NCBI GenBank assembly: GCA_021647585.1
Contig: JAKIUK010000056.1
Location: forward strand, 1 to 26,621
Direction: 5' to 3'
DNA length: 26,621 nt
Source of the DNA: Methylococcaceae bacterium
GTDB taxonomy: Bacteria; Pseudomonadota; Gammaproteobacteria; Methylococcales; Methylomonadaceae
The notes below the pieces were generated by a model. The model made no database searches. It was not told where the DNA came from and was given only the letters and a program-made list of their open reading frames with translations. The position numbers were made by a program, and so were the translations under genes. This document shows, one piece after another, positions 15,811 through 23,234 of this stretch. How positions within the stretch are numbered: position 1 is the first letter of the stretch; each line of letters begins with the position of its first letter.

Positions 15811-16835
15811 ACTTCCTCTCTATTTTCCAAAGTGGTAGCAACTTTCTCACTTATTTTTCGAGTTACATCCTGCTCAATTTCAACTTCAGCAAGATGAATT
15901 GCAGTTTGAAATGCCAATTCATCAGCTCCGCCATGACTTTTAATGACCAAACCACGAAGCCCAATAAAACTGGCACCATTATACATTCGAGGATCAATAC
16001 TTTGCTTAAACATCTTTAAAACAGGATAAGCAGCAATGCCAGCCAACCTGGTAAAGATATTGCTTGAAAATGCATCTTTCAACTTTGTTGCTATCATTTT
16101 GGCCGCACCCTCAATTGATTTAAGCGCTACATTTCCAACAAAACCATCCGTTACAATCAAATCAACTTTTACACTACCCGCATTGATTGAATTACCTTCA
16201 ACATAACCCATATAGTTTAAAGAAGAATTTTCCAGTAACTTAGCAGCCGCTTTGACTTGTTCATTACCTTTCATATCTTCTTCACCTATATTCAGCAAGC
16301 CAATTTTGGGCGCAGCAATTTTCTCAACTGCTTTCACTACCTCTCCACCCATAATTGCAAATTGATACAAATGTTCTGCTGTACAGTCAACATTGGCTCC
16401 CAGATCAAGAATATGGGTATGGCCAAAAACAGAGGGCAAGGTTGAAATAATAGCCGGTCTATCAATACCAGGAATCATTTTCAACACAAACCGGGCAATA
16501 GCCATCAACGCCCCTGTATTACCAGCACTCACACAGGCATCTGCCTGACCGTCTCGTACCAGATTAATGGCGATACGCATAGAAGAGTCTTTCTTGCCTC
16601 TTAATGCGGTTTGAGGCTTTTCATCCATTTCTACCTGTTGAGATGCATGTTGTATTTTTAGCCTGTCTTTAAAATCAGCAACAGCCTGAGTTACCAATTC
16701 GTTCAGAATCGCCTCATCACCAACCAATATAAGTTTTAAATCTGGATTTGCCTTTAAGCATTCCAAGGATGCTGGAACTGTGATTTGAGGACCAAAATCC
16801 CCACCCATAGCATCAATTGCAATTGTTGAGCTCAC
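15807..16835 (-). CDS. plsX: Phosphate acyltransferase PlsX
   Basis: Converts acyl-ACP to acyl-phosphate for the PlsY route of phosphatidic acid synthesis; peripheral membrane enzyme. The 342 residues show the family hallmarks D-A-M-G-G-D-F-G-P (8-16), S-A-G-N-T-G-A-L, L-D-L-G-A-N-V-D-C, and T-D-G-F-V-G-N-V-A-L-K. The start is GTG; the only early ATG lies inside D-A-M-G-G-D and is too late. GGAG is present about 14 nt upstream, farther than usual. Confidence 0.95.
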   Translation of the reverse strand: MSSTIAIDAMGGDFGPQITVPASLECLKANPDLKLILVGDEAILNELVTQAVADFKDRLKIQHASQQVEMDEKPQTALRGKKDSSMRIAINLVRDGQADACVSAGNTGALMAIARFVLKMIPGIDRPAIISTLPSVFGHTHILDLGANVDCTAEHLYQFAIMGGEVVKAVEKIAAPKIGLLNIGEEDMKGNEQVKAAAKLLENSSLNYMGYVEGNSINAGSVKVDLIVTDGFVGNVALKSIEGAAKMIATKLKDAFSSNIFTRLAGIAAYPVLKMFKQSIDPRMYNGASFIGLRGLVIKSHGGADELAFQTAIHLAEVEIEQDVTRKISEKVATTLENREEV

Positions 16836-16971
16836 GCTTAGGATTAACTCCGGAGGGTTTAAAAGAACCGGCCATAGAATCAGACCGGTAACAGTAATTT
16901 AAATAAAGAAAAAAGAGAGGACTGATATTTAAAATACTACGTGCTTTAAATAACAAATCCTCTGAATTCTA
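16836..16971 (-). promoter_or_regulatory. rpmF-plsX gap with two attenuator-like hairpins
   Basis: This 136-bp gap has two stem-loops in the direction of transcription. The first pairs AGAGGA with TCCTCT (plus 16958-16963 and 16916-16921), has AT pairing inside, and is followed by CTTTTTT. The second pairs ACCGG with CCGGT (plus 16885-16889 and 16867-16871) and is followed by TCTTTT. Both are weak, so partial termination after the ribosomal protein gene rpmF is more likely than a full stop. Confidence 0.45.
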
Positions 16972-17151
16972 TTAATCTTCCTCGTTAACAACGACTTGAC
17001 GGCCTTTAAATACACCATCTGGTGTCATATGGTGACGCAAATGAGTTTCACCAGTCATCGGATCCTGAGACAAGGTTTTACTTGTTAATGTATCATGTGA
17101 ACGCCGCTGACCACGCCTAGAACGGGTTACTTTACTTTTTTGTACAGCCAT
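16972..17151 (-). CDS. rpmF: 50S ribosomal protein L32
   Basis: A 59-residue large-subunit ribosomal protein. It begins M-A-V-Q-K-S-K-V-T-R-S-R-R-G and ends Q-V-V-V-N-E-E-D; it has the Arg/Lys-rich start and the H-x-R-x-H-M block of bacterial L32. The zinc cysteines found in some L32 forms are absent (Cys-minus type, as in most gammaproteobacteria). Its ATG shares one base with the yceD stop (TAATG), implying coupling. Confidence 0.97.
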   Translation of the reverse strand: MAVQKSKVTRSRRGQRRSHDTLTSKTLSQDPMTGETHLRHHMTPDGVFKGRQVVVNEED

Positions 17152-17675
17152 TATTTATCTCCAATATTTTTTAATTTAGCTAAAACAGAAAATGGGTTGT
17201 TAGAGTTCAATTGCTCACAATCATCCGTCGCTGTTGTCATAAAACTCTCGTCAATCTCAGCACAATCATGCTCGTGCCTGGGAAAATCCGGTAATGCTAA
17301 CAATAATTCATCTTCAACAAGTGCACTAAGCGAAATTTTCTCATTTTCGAGAATCAAAGGCTCAAAATCGCTTGCTAATCTATCAGCTTGCTCCAGTGAT
17401 TCAACCACGCCTAATTTGAAACTTCTATCAACCTTTAAAACGATTTGTTCTAGGCACGATTGACATTCAAGCATTAAATTTGCTTTGATTTCACCCTGAA
17501 TAATAGGTAACCTCCCTTCTTTGTCAAAAGAAACATCAATATCTACTATTCCAGAATTATCACGCAGCACATCAGATAAACGAGTTAACTCACTTATTTC
17601 AATAGTTCCTACGAGCCTTTTTCCTCTTTCGGAAAAGCTCAATGGATTTATAAGATTGGGCAATCGATCTAACAT
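17151..17675 (-). CDS. yceD: YceD / DUF177 23S rRNA accumulation protein
   Basis: A 174-residue protein of the DUF177 family, implicated in 23S rRNA accumulation in plants and E. coli. It shows the paired cysteines C71-Q-S-C74, a later H-D-C, and the conserved C-terminal N-P-F-S-V-L-A-K-L-K. Its place directly before rpmF is near universal. No ribosome site precedes the ATG, and the predicted promoter places the transcript start only about 3 nt upstream, suggesting a leaderless message. Confidence 0.93.
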   Translation of the reverse strand: MLDRLPNLINPLSFSERGKRLVGTIEISELTRLSDVLRDNSGIVDIDVSFDKEGRLPIIQGEIKANLMLECQSCLEQIVLKVDRSFKLGVVESLEQADRLASDFEPLILENEKISLSALVEDELLLALPDFPRHEHDCAEIDESFMTTATDDCEQLNSNNPFSVLAKLKNIGDK

Positions 17676-17684
17676 AACTGGACA

Positions 17685-17713
17685 ATTCTAAATGCTGAAT
17701 GTATTTTCGTCAA
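17685..17713 (-). promoter_or_regulatory. Strong sigma70-type promoter for yceD-rpmF
   Basis: On the minus strand TTGACG (plus 17708-17713), a 17-bp spacer and TAGAAT (plus 17685-17690) give five of six matches in both hexamers. The predicted start near 17678 falls about 3 nt before the yceD ATG. The site is shared space with the start region of the divergent yceF gene (ATG 17744). Confidence 0.6.
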
Positions 17714-17743
17714 TATCTTATAAAAAAGCAACATCCAATTCCA

Positions 17744-18322
17744 ATGAAACCCCTGATTCTTGCATCCAGTTCTGTTTACCGTAGAAGCTTATTACGAAAA
17801 TTAAATATTGAGTTCACTTTTGAAGCCCCAAATATTGATGAAACCCCTGTAGAAAATGAACGTCCAAAGGTTTTAGCATTACGTCTAGCTAAAGAAAAAG
17901 CGCGCGCTTTACAATCAAAATACCCTCACCACTTAATTATCAGTTCAGACCAAGCTGCTAACTTTGGCAATCAAATACTCAGCAAACCGGGAAATTATCA
18001 AAGTACAATTCAGCAACTTAGACTCCAGTCAGGACAATCTGTAAATTTCTATACCAGTGTATGCGTACTGGATTCAGCTTCCAATCAATTTTATACGGAT
18101 ATTGATTGTTGTACCGTACACTTTAAAAAATTAACCGACCAACAAATCATTAATTACGTAACGATAGACCAGCCCTATAATTGTGTGGGAGGATTTAAAT
18201 CGGAAGGATTAGGCATTGCTTTATTTAATAAAATAGAAGGAGATGACCCTAATGCCTTAATTGGTCTTCCTTTAATAAAGCTGATAAAACTATTAGAAAA
18301 ATTTGATATACCAGTAATTTAA
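17744..18322 (+). CDS. yceF: Maf-like nucleotide pyrophosphatase YceF
   Basis: A house-cleaning nucleotide pyrophosphatase; the YceF branch prefers 7-methyl-GTP. Start set at the ATG of M-K-P-L-I-L-A-S-S-S (17744), giving 192 residues, the family length; an in-frame ATG at 17699 would add 15 unconserved residues. Visible motifs are A-S-S-S-V-Y-R (7-13), S-S-D-Q-A-A (67-72), K-P (81-82) and G-G-F-K-S-E-G. Divergence from yceD-rpmF is the E. coli arrangement and favours YceF over the Maf/YhdE branch. It converges with the HDOD gene; a MITE lies between them. Confidence 0.9.
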   Translation: MKPLILASSSVYRRSLLRKLNIEFTFEAPNIDETPVENERPKVLALRLAKEKARALQSKYPHHLIISSDQAANFGNQILSKPGNYQSTIQQLRLQSGQSVNFYTSVCVLDSASNQFYTDIDCCTVHFKKLTDQQIINYVTIDQPYNCVGGFKSEGLGIALFNKIEGDDPNALIGLPLIKLIKLLEKFDIPVI

Positions 18323-18354
18323 CTAAACGATCGTTGCAATCCCAGTTTGTTCAA

Positions 18355-18605
18355 CCTAGAAAGATCAGTTGGGCGCTGAGTTATAGTGCAAGCTATTGGT
18401 TTCACAGTGATTTAATCCTAGCAAAATCTGTATTTCCTACTTCCATGTAGGTCAAAAAATCTTATCATCACCCATTCGGTTAGGTGGGCATTTTTTTGAA
18501 GTACAAGGATGTACTGAATGCAGATCATGCAGGAGCAATTATCTTTTAAGTGCTGTGGAATCAATAGCTTGTGCTAGAAACCGTGAACCAACTGATTTTT
18601 CTAGG
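18355..18605. mobile_element. MITE family A, copy 1 (251 bp)
   Basis: A non-coding element bounded by 18-bp terminal inverted repeats with one mismatch (CCTAGAAAGATCAGTTGG at 18355-18372; its complement with A for G at 18588-18605). Subterminal inverted repeats at 18389-18407 and 18553-18571 sit at the same offset (34 nt) from each end, so the foldback arms extend over about 53 nt. A perfect 5-bp target duplication TTCAA flanks it (18350-18354, 18606-18610). No transposase ORF is present, so movement would need an enzyme in trans. Confidence 0.88.
18471..18497 (+). terminator. Candidate terminator inside MITE copy 1, downstream of yceF
   Basis: On the plus strand CCCATT (18471-18476) pairs with GGTGGG (18483-18488), using two G-U pairs and a 6-nt loop, followed by CA and seven T (18491-18497). 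This has the shape of a weak intrinsic terminator for yceF. The second MITE copy keeps the T run but has a damaged stem. Confidence 0.4.
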
Positions 18606-18606
18606 T

Positions 18607-19470
18607 TCAATGAAACTTCTTATCTGGAGCCATCAATTCAAAAACTTGTGCAAATTCCTGATCTGCTTTTTGCATTACTTTAGTCACCTGATCAATCTCC
18701 AGACGAATAATGGATAAAGCCTCATCAGAAATTCCAGCAAATATTTCTTCTATAGAGATATCTTGTTGAGAAACCTCCATAAGTCGAGATGCCAAGTTCA
18801 ACAAATATGCATCAAGCTTATGTGCTAGTGAAAATTCCGGACTGAGATAGGAACCAATGGCCTCATATAAAGATTCCGGCAAACCCCACATTTTAATTAA
18901 TTCTGCACCTACATCAGCATGTGTAAAGCCTATTATTTCTTGCTCCAGCCCACCAACCAAATGCCGATCATATTCTGCGGCCAAAAGAACTTCCAGCGAT
19001 TTACCCGGTAACTTATTGTAAAGAACCAGCGAACCTATATCATGCAGCAATCCGGCTAGAAATAATCGCTCACAATGCAATACAGAACATTCTTTAGCCA
19101 GCAACTTTGCAATCACAGCACATTGCACACTACGCAGCCAAAAGTCAGTCATATCAATTAATTCACTGGGAATTCCACTAAATTTATCAATAACAGACGT
19201 TGCCAACACCAGGCTTTTCAAGTCTTCAATACCGACGATTGTAATAGCCCGGGGAATAGTATCTACACGGGCCTGAAAAGCATAAAAAGAACTATTAACT
19301 ATTTTTAGTAAACGTGCACTTAATGAGGGGTCATTGCTAATGACTTGCCCCATGTCTTGAGCTGTAAACCTTGGATCGCTAATCATTTCAGATATCTGGA
19401 AATAAATATCTGGAAGAGAAAATAATTCGAATGAATCCTGAATTAATGCCTGCGGACTCAGCACATCCAT
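18607..19470 (-). CDS. HDOD-domain protein
   Basis: A 287-residue cytoplasmic protein with an HDOD domain, a non-catalytic HD-like output domain seen in signalling proteins, often linked to c-di-GMP or chemosensory control. Recognisable are L-S-A-R-L-L-K-I-V-N-S-S-F-Y (about 50-63), the family I-P-R-A-I-T-I-V-G segment (72-80) and L-L-H-D-I-G (141-146), where the H-D pair survives. No second domain such as GGDEF or EAL is attached. Length is normal for stand-alone HDOD proteins. The stop codon TGA lies within the 5-bp target duplication of the MITE, but both copies of the duplication preserve it, so the C-terminus is probably original. Function cannot be told further. Confidence 0.85.
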   Translation of the reverse strand: MDVLSPQALIQDSFELFSLPDIYFQISEMISDPRFTAQDMGQVISNDPSLSARLLKIVNSSFYAFQARVDTIPRAITIVGIEDLKSLVLATSVIDKFSGIPSELIDMTDFWLRSVQCAVIAKLLAKECSVLHCERLFLAGLLHDIGSLVLYNKLPGKSLEVLLAAEYDRHLVGGLEQEIIGFTHADVGAELIKMWGLPESLYEAIGSYLSPEFSLAHKLDAYLLNLASRLMEVSQQDISIEEIFAGISDEALSIIRLEIDQVTKVMQKADQEFAQVFELMAPDKKFH

Positions 19471-19542
19471 ATTTTAAACTTTTTCATAAATACCCACACT
19501 AACAAATCACCATAAGTTATCGAGCAAGATAAGCCTTGCCCC

Positions 19543-19700
19543 TAGGAACGCACAGAATAAGCTGGGTAATTGGCGAAGTAGTTTGTTCGTATTCAAAGCG
19601 TAAAAATGGGCGCGTAGCAAGCTACGCAACCATTTCTACAACGAAGAAGACGGACAAAATACAAAGCCAATTGTTCAAGTTATTCTGTGCACGTTCCTTA
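19543..19700. repeat. Foldback repeat family B, copy 1 (about 158 bp)
   Basis: The whole element is one imperfect palindrome centred on 19619/19620, where GCGTAGC-AA-GCTACGC is perfect. The outer ends match as AGGAACG(TG)CACAGAATAA, present at the left end without TG and at the right end in inverse orientation with it. Between ends and centre the arms agree at most positions (for example AATTGGC and AAATGG on both arms). There is no ORF and no clear target duplication. It fills the gap between the lytic transglycosylase stop (28 nt away) and the HDOD gene start (72 nt away). Confidence 0.8.
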
Positions 19701-19728
19701 AATATTTATGTATAAACATAGCAGTTTA

Positions 19729-20307
19729 TTAGCTTTTATAAAGTCTCATAACTTTACGTACATAATTACGGGTTTCTGGATAAGGGGGAATTGTATTATT
19801 ATATTTTTTGACAGCTCCTTCACCCGCATTATAACTGGCGAGCACTAATTCAAGATTTGAATTAAATAGCTTAAACAAATCTTTTAAATAGCGCGTTCCA
19901 CCCTCTATATTTTGTGTGGCATTTTTTCGATTTGATACCCCATATCGCTTTGCAGTTCCTGGCATTAATTGCATTAAACCCACTGCGCCTGCAGAAGAAA
20001 CTGCTTTTTCGTCATAAGCTGATTCAGTTTGAATCACAGCATGCAGTAATTTTTCATCAATCTGATATTTTACAGCGGCTTTAGCAATGAGTGGCGTATA
20101 TTTCTTCTTGTTTTTTGCAAGATTTTTATATGCGCGGGCGTATCCTTTAGGCTTGGTACGAATGATCCTCTTATATTTAAATCCTTTTATGGGTGTATCC
20201 GTATAATAAATTCTACCATCCGCTGCTGTTCGTTTATACACATCAGCATATACAGAACTCGAAACCAAAGCTATAACCAATATAATCCAACACTTTCTCA
20301 TAGACAT
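19729..20307 (-). CDS. Secreted lytic transglycosylase (SLT domain)
   Basis: A 192-residue periplasmic lytic transglycosylase that cleaves peptidoglycan to 1,6-anhydromuropeptides. A signal peptide (residues 1-21, cleavage near V-Y-A-D) precedes a short DUF4124-like segment (V-Y-K-R-T-A-A-D-G-R-I-Y-Y-T-D-T). The SLT domain has catalytic E95 in Q-T-E-S-A-Y-D, A-V-G-L-M-Q-L-M-P-G-T-A (108-119), N-I-E-G-G-T-R-Y-L (133-141) and A-S-Y-N-A-G-E-G-A-V (157-166). A second ATG two codons in (20301) is equally possible. The gene is bracketed by two copies of repeat family B. Similar small SLT proteins occur as housekeeping, secretion or phage genes; no partner here decides between these. Confidence 0.9.
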   Translation of the reverse strand: MSMRKCWIILVIALVSSSVYADVYKRTAADGRIYYTDTPIKGFKYKRIIRTKPKGYARAYKNLAKNKKKYTPLIAKAAVKYQIDEKLLHAVIQTESAYDEKAVSSAGAVGLMQLMPGTAKRYGVSNRKNATQNIEGGTRYLKDLFKLFNSNLELVLASYNAGEGAVKKYNNTIPPYPETRNYVRKVMRLYKS

Positions 20308-20386
20308 TAACCTTTGCTACATTGCTGAACCTTAATTAACCCAGCTGTCTTTACCGCTTTGTTCCTTGCCTCAGTGATATTATCTT

Positions 20387-20446
20387 TAGGAACGCGCACC
20401 AAAATAAGTTGGTTAATTAGCGAAGTAGTTTGAGCACGTCCCTTAG
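20387..20446. repeat. Foldback repeat family B, copy 2 (shortened, about 60 bp)
   Basis: It begins TAGGAACG as copy 1 does, keeps the AATTAGCGAAGTAGTTT segment that aligns to copy 1 (AATTGGCGAAGTAGTTT), and then jumps directly to a right end (GCACGTCCCTTAG) that mirrors the left. It looks like copy 1 with the centre and most of the right arm lost. It lies 8 nt downstream of the stop of the MutS-type gene and 79 nt upstream of the lytic transglycosylase start. Confidence 0.7.
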
Positions 20447-20454
20447 TACCTGTT

Positions 20455-22056
20455 TTATTTTGAGTCTGCCAGATAATTGTCTATATCTTCTTTAGAAAAA
20501 CCAATTTTCTTAGCCACTCGATCTGCATGACTGACACGAGAAATCCCTGCTATCAATTTATATGTTGGCACATCATCAGCAAATTCAACTTGTTTTGCTA
20601 CGCCCTTAGCTTTATCAATAAATACATCAACTAATTGATGATTATGTGTAATCAATATTGTACTATTTCCTTTTCGGTAAAAACCATCTAATACATTGGC
20701 TGAAGACTCCATTTTTTCTTCAAATGTAGTTCCTTCTGATAATTCGTCAAGTACAACCAGACTTTTAGCTGTACTTGCAAGAAAAATATCTTTGGTACGC
20801 TTTAATTCTGTACCAAAACGTCCTTCCCCATCATCAAGATAACTAATTTCTGGCGCCTGGTAAAATATTTTATCAGCAACACTTAATGTTGCTGCTTTAG
20901 CAGGAATATAACATCCTGCTTGAGCTAATATTTGTACCTGGGTCACGGTTTTACAAAATGCAGTTTTACCACCACTATTAGGCCCGGTAACAAAAACCAG
21001 TTTATCTTCTTCCATCTTGAAATCATTGCCCACATAAGTATTATTTTGAAAACCTAAAATAGGATTTTTAACTTCAACCAGATTGATGGAATGATGGGCA
21101 CTTTCAATAATTTCAGGAAGTATGGTGGCAGATCCATATTTCTCAGAAAACTTGATAATTGCTAACAATTCGTCCAGTTGCCCCAAAGCATCAAGTGTGT
21201 CACCTAATTCTTGTGATTTTTTAAATTCATCTCGCAATGGAATAATACAGTTATCCCTGTCATAAGAACCAATCACTGGAAAATATACTAATAAAAAAGG
21301 GACTAAAATCAAGCCCCATAAAGTCCCTCCCCCAAATGAAATTCCTGGTATACCAAAAGATAACACCTGAGCTAACAACCAGATTACCGCCAAAATGATA
21401 GTAATTAACAGCGGTTTAAAAATACTGGGGTTAAAAATAGTCGCGGGAACAAATGAGCCTTTACGCTCTTCTTTGCTTTTCAACCCTTTTTCCGTGTTAT
21501 AAACAGGTCCAACCATCAAAGAATAAACCCTGCTCTTTGAAAAGCTATTAATTTTGCCAAAAATATCTTTTAGATAGGGACTACTTGGTGTTTCTGATGC
21601 ATACACAGAGCCGGATAGTTCCAGCATAAAACGAATACCCCGTCGATACTGTCGATAGCCATAACCTTCAATTTGGTGATTTTCTCTTGCCGTCCCCATG
21701 GCTCCCAAAAACTCACCAAAAAGCAAAACATATAAGTTTTCTTCCTTTTCAACCGAATTGGCGACGATATTTTCTATATTTTTCCTAACCGCCTGACTCT
21801 GCTGAATCTCTCGAACTGCCTCCTGCTTGGCATTGATTTCTTCAATTGAACCAGATGGCTGTGTTAATGAACGGTATAAAACGGACTGCCCAGTGATAGA
21901 AGATGCCTGATTGACAGAATCAAACAGTTCATCAACTTCAATGGTATTAAATCCTGCCTGATCAACTACACCTTCATCCGTTGGTAAAGGTTTAGTAGAA
22001 CGTACAGTAGGCCAACTGTTATTCCAGCTCTGTAAAATATTCGGTTTCATGTTCAC
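20455..22056 (-). CDS. Membrane-anchored MutS-family ATPase
   Basis: A 533-residue protein with a C-terminal MutS domain V ATPase: Walker A G-P-N-S-G-G-K-T (358-365), signature G-R-F-G-T-E-L-K-R (412-420), Walker B L-V-V-L-D-E (433-438) and a switch His in T-H-N-H (470-473). Its N-terminal ~200 residues are mostly helical and resemble the MutS core/lever region. Two hydrophobic helices (about 214-233 and 245-263) interrupt the protein before the ATPase. No mismatch-binding domain (F-x-E) or clamp is visible, so it is not a repair MutS; related two-helix MutS-like proteins are usually left unnamed. GTG (22056) overlaps the upstream gene as GTGA; an ATG two codons on (22050) is an alternative start. 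Substrate and role unknown. Confidence 0.85.
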   Translation of the reverse strand: MNMKPNILQSWNNSWPTVRSTKPLPTDEGVVDQAGFNTIEVDELFDSVNQASSITGQSVLYRSLTQPSGSIEEINAKQEAVREIQQSQAVRKNIENIVANSVEKEENLYVLLFGEFLGAMGTARENHQIEGYGYRQYRRGIRFMLELSGSVYASETPSSPYLKDIFGKINSFSKSRVYSLMVGPVYNTEKGLKSKEERKGSFVPATIFNPSIFKPLLITIILAVIWLLAQVLSFGIPGISFGGGTLWGLILVPFLLVYFPVIGSYDRDNCIIPLRDEFKKSQELGDTLDALGQLDELLAIIKFSEKYGSATILPEIIESAHHSINLVEVKNPILGFQNNTYVGNDFKMEEDKLVFVTGPNSGGKTAFCKTVTQVQILAQAGCYIPAKAATLSVADKIFYQAPEISYLDDGEGRFGTELKRTKDIFLASTAKSLVVLDELSEGTTFEEKMESSANVLDGFYRKGNSTILITHNHQLVDVFIDKAKGVAKQVEFADDVPTYKLIAGISRVSHADRVAKKIGFSKEDIDNYLADSK

Positions 22057-22250
22057 TTCTTACTTTTTTTATTCTTATCGAGGATTCCAAACACTATAAT
22101 TGCTGATACCACAATACCGGAGGTGATGATGTTTTGTTGACTAGCACCTAGCAAATAGGCCGCCCCACTACCTAACCCCATCCCCACCCCAGTAAAGGCC
22201 AGACTACGCATTAATCGACAAAATGCACAGTTTCTCTCATAACCTCTCAT
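22053..22250 (-). CDS. Small two-helix membrane protein with N-terminal CxxC
   Basis: A 65-residue protein with C-A-F-C near the N-terminus, two hydrophobic helices (about 15-34 and 39-55 from the chosen start) and a Lys-rich tail. I do not recognise a family. Start chosen at the second ATG (22250) because AAGGAG lies 6 nt upstream; the first ATG (22256) directly abuts that site. The 5' end overlaps hemH by 14 nt and the 3' end overlaps the GTG start of the MutS-type gene by 4 nt, so it is translated between them and may be a partner of the membrane ATPase (inference from coupling only). Confidence 0.7.
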   Translation of the reverse strand: MRGYERNCAFCRLMRSLAFTGVGMGLGSGAAYLLGASQQNIITSGIVVSAIIVFGILDKNKKSKK

Positions 22251-23232
22251 GCGCATCTCCTTTTATCAGATCTATCATTAGTTCAACATGTTTTTTCGAA
22301 TCATTCAGCGCAGGAATATAGCGATAAGATTCGCCACCTGCATCAAGAAAAATTTGTTGATTTGCAAGTTCAATTTCCTCTAATGTTTCCAGACAATCGA
22401 CAGCAAAACCAGGACAAACTACATCAATCTTTTTTATCCCTTGATCAGGAAGTGCCATTAACACTTCTATACAATAAGGCTGCAACCATTTAGCTTTACC
22501 AAAACGTGACTGAAACACACAAACCCATTGATCTGAAGATAATGATAGTTGCTTGGCAATCAATTCAGCAGTACATAAACATTGCTCAAAATAAGGATCA
22601 CCCCACTCAGTCAATTTTTCCGGTAAGCCATGAAAAGACATCAATAACAAATCATTTCTTCCATGTTCTTTCCAATGTTGCTCTATAGAGCAAGCTATAG
22701 CTTCAATGTAGATGGCGTTTTGATGATAATCACTGACAAAACGAATCGAAGGAATATGTCGCCATCTCGTCACATATTTGATCACTTCATCATAAACCGA
22801 AGCAGTTGTTGTTGATGAATATTGCGGATACAAAGGGATAACAATTAATTCATCAACCTTATTTTTTTTAAACCGCGCAAGTTGCCTAGCTATTGAGGGC
22901 TTGCCATAACGCATCACAGAATAAACTGAACAGGTTTGACTGGAAAGCTTCTTAGCCACTTTATCAGCCAGTTGCTGGCTCAAAAAAATCAGAGGAGAGC
23001 CTTTTTTTTGCCAGATTTTCTTATATGCTTTTGTAGAAGCTTTGGGTCGGAATGGCAAAACTAGAAAGTGTAGAATAATCCACCATAGAAACCTAGGTAT
23101 ATTGACTACCCGAGGATCCCAAAGGAATTCCTTAAGAAACCGTCTGACAGCGGAATTGGTAGGTGCGCTTGGTGAACCCAGATTAACTAGCAGCACACCC
23201 ACTTTTTTAGGTATTGCGCTTACACGCATCAT
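22237..23232 (-). CDS. hemH: Ferrochelatase
   Basis: Inserts Fe2+ into protoporphyrin IX, the last step of protoheme synthesis. The 331 residues show the start motif V-G-V-L-L-V-N-L-G-S-P (11-21), P-L-Y-P-Q-Y-S-S-T-T (133-142), the catalytic H201 in M-S-F-H-G-L-P, and E282 in C-L-E-T-L-E-E-I. No C-terminal Fe-S cysteine cluster is present. It starts 2 nt after the folE stop with two tandem ATGs, either of which could be used. Confidence 0.95.
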   Translation of the reverse strand: MMRVSAIPKKVGVLLVNLGSPSAPTNSAVRRFLKEFLWDPRVVNIPRFLWWIILHFLVLPFRPKASTKAYKKIWQKKGSPLIFLSQQLADKVAKKLSSQTCSVYSVMRYGKPSIARQLARFKKNKVDELIVIPLYPQYSSTTTASVYDEVIKYVTRWRHIPSIRFVSDYHQNAIYIEAIACSIEQHWKEHGRNDLLLMSFHGLPEKLTEWGDPYFEQCLCTAELIAKQLSLSSDQWVCVFQSRFGKAKWLQPYCIEVLMALPDQGIKKIDVVCPGFAVDCLETLEEIELANQQIFLDAGGESYRYIPALNDSKKHVELMIDLIKGDAHERL

Positions 23233-23234
23233 AA

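Noticed and set aside
18326..18335. Perfect palindrome AACGATCGTT after yceF as a terminator or relative of repeat C
   Set aside because: No T run follows, and the 10-nt similarity (ACTAAACGAT) to the repeat C arm is too short to separate from chance.
18353..18607. 20-bp terminal repeats for MITE A (adding AA/TT at the ends)
   Set aside because: Including those bases destroys the target duplication; copy 2 shows that the element ends at CCTAG with ATTAA outside, so 18 bp and a 5-bp duplication fit both copies.
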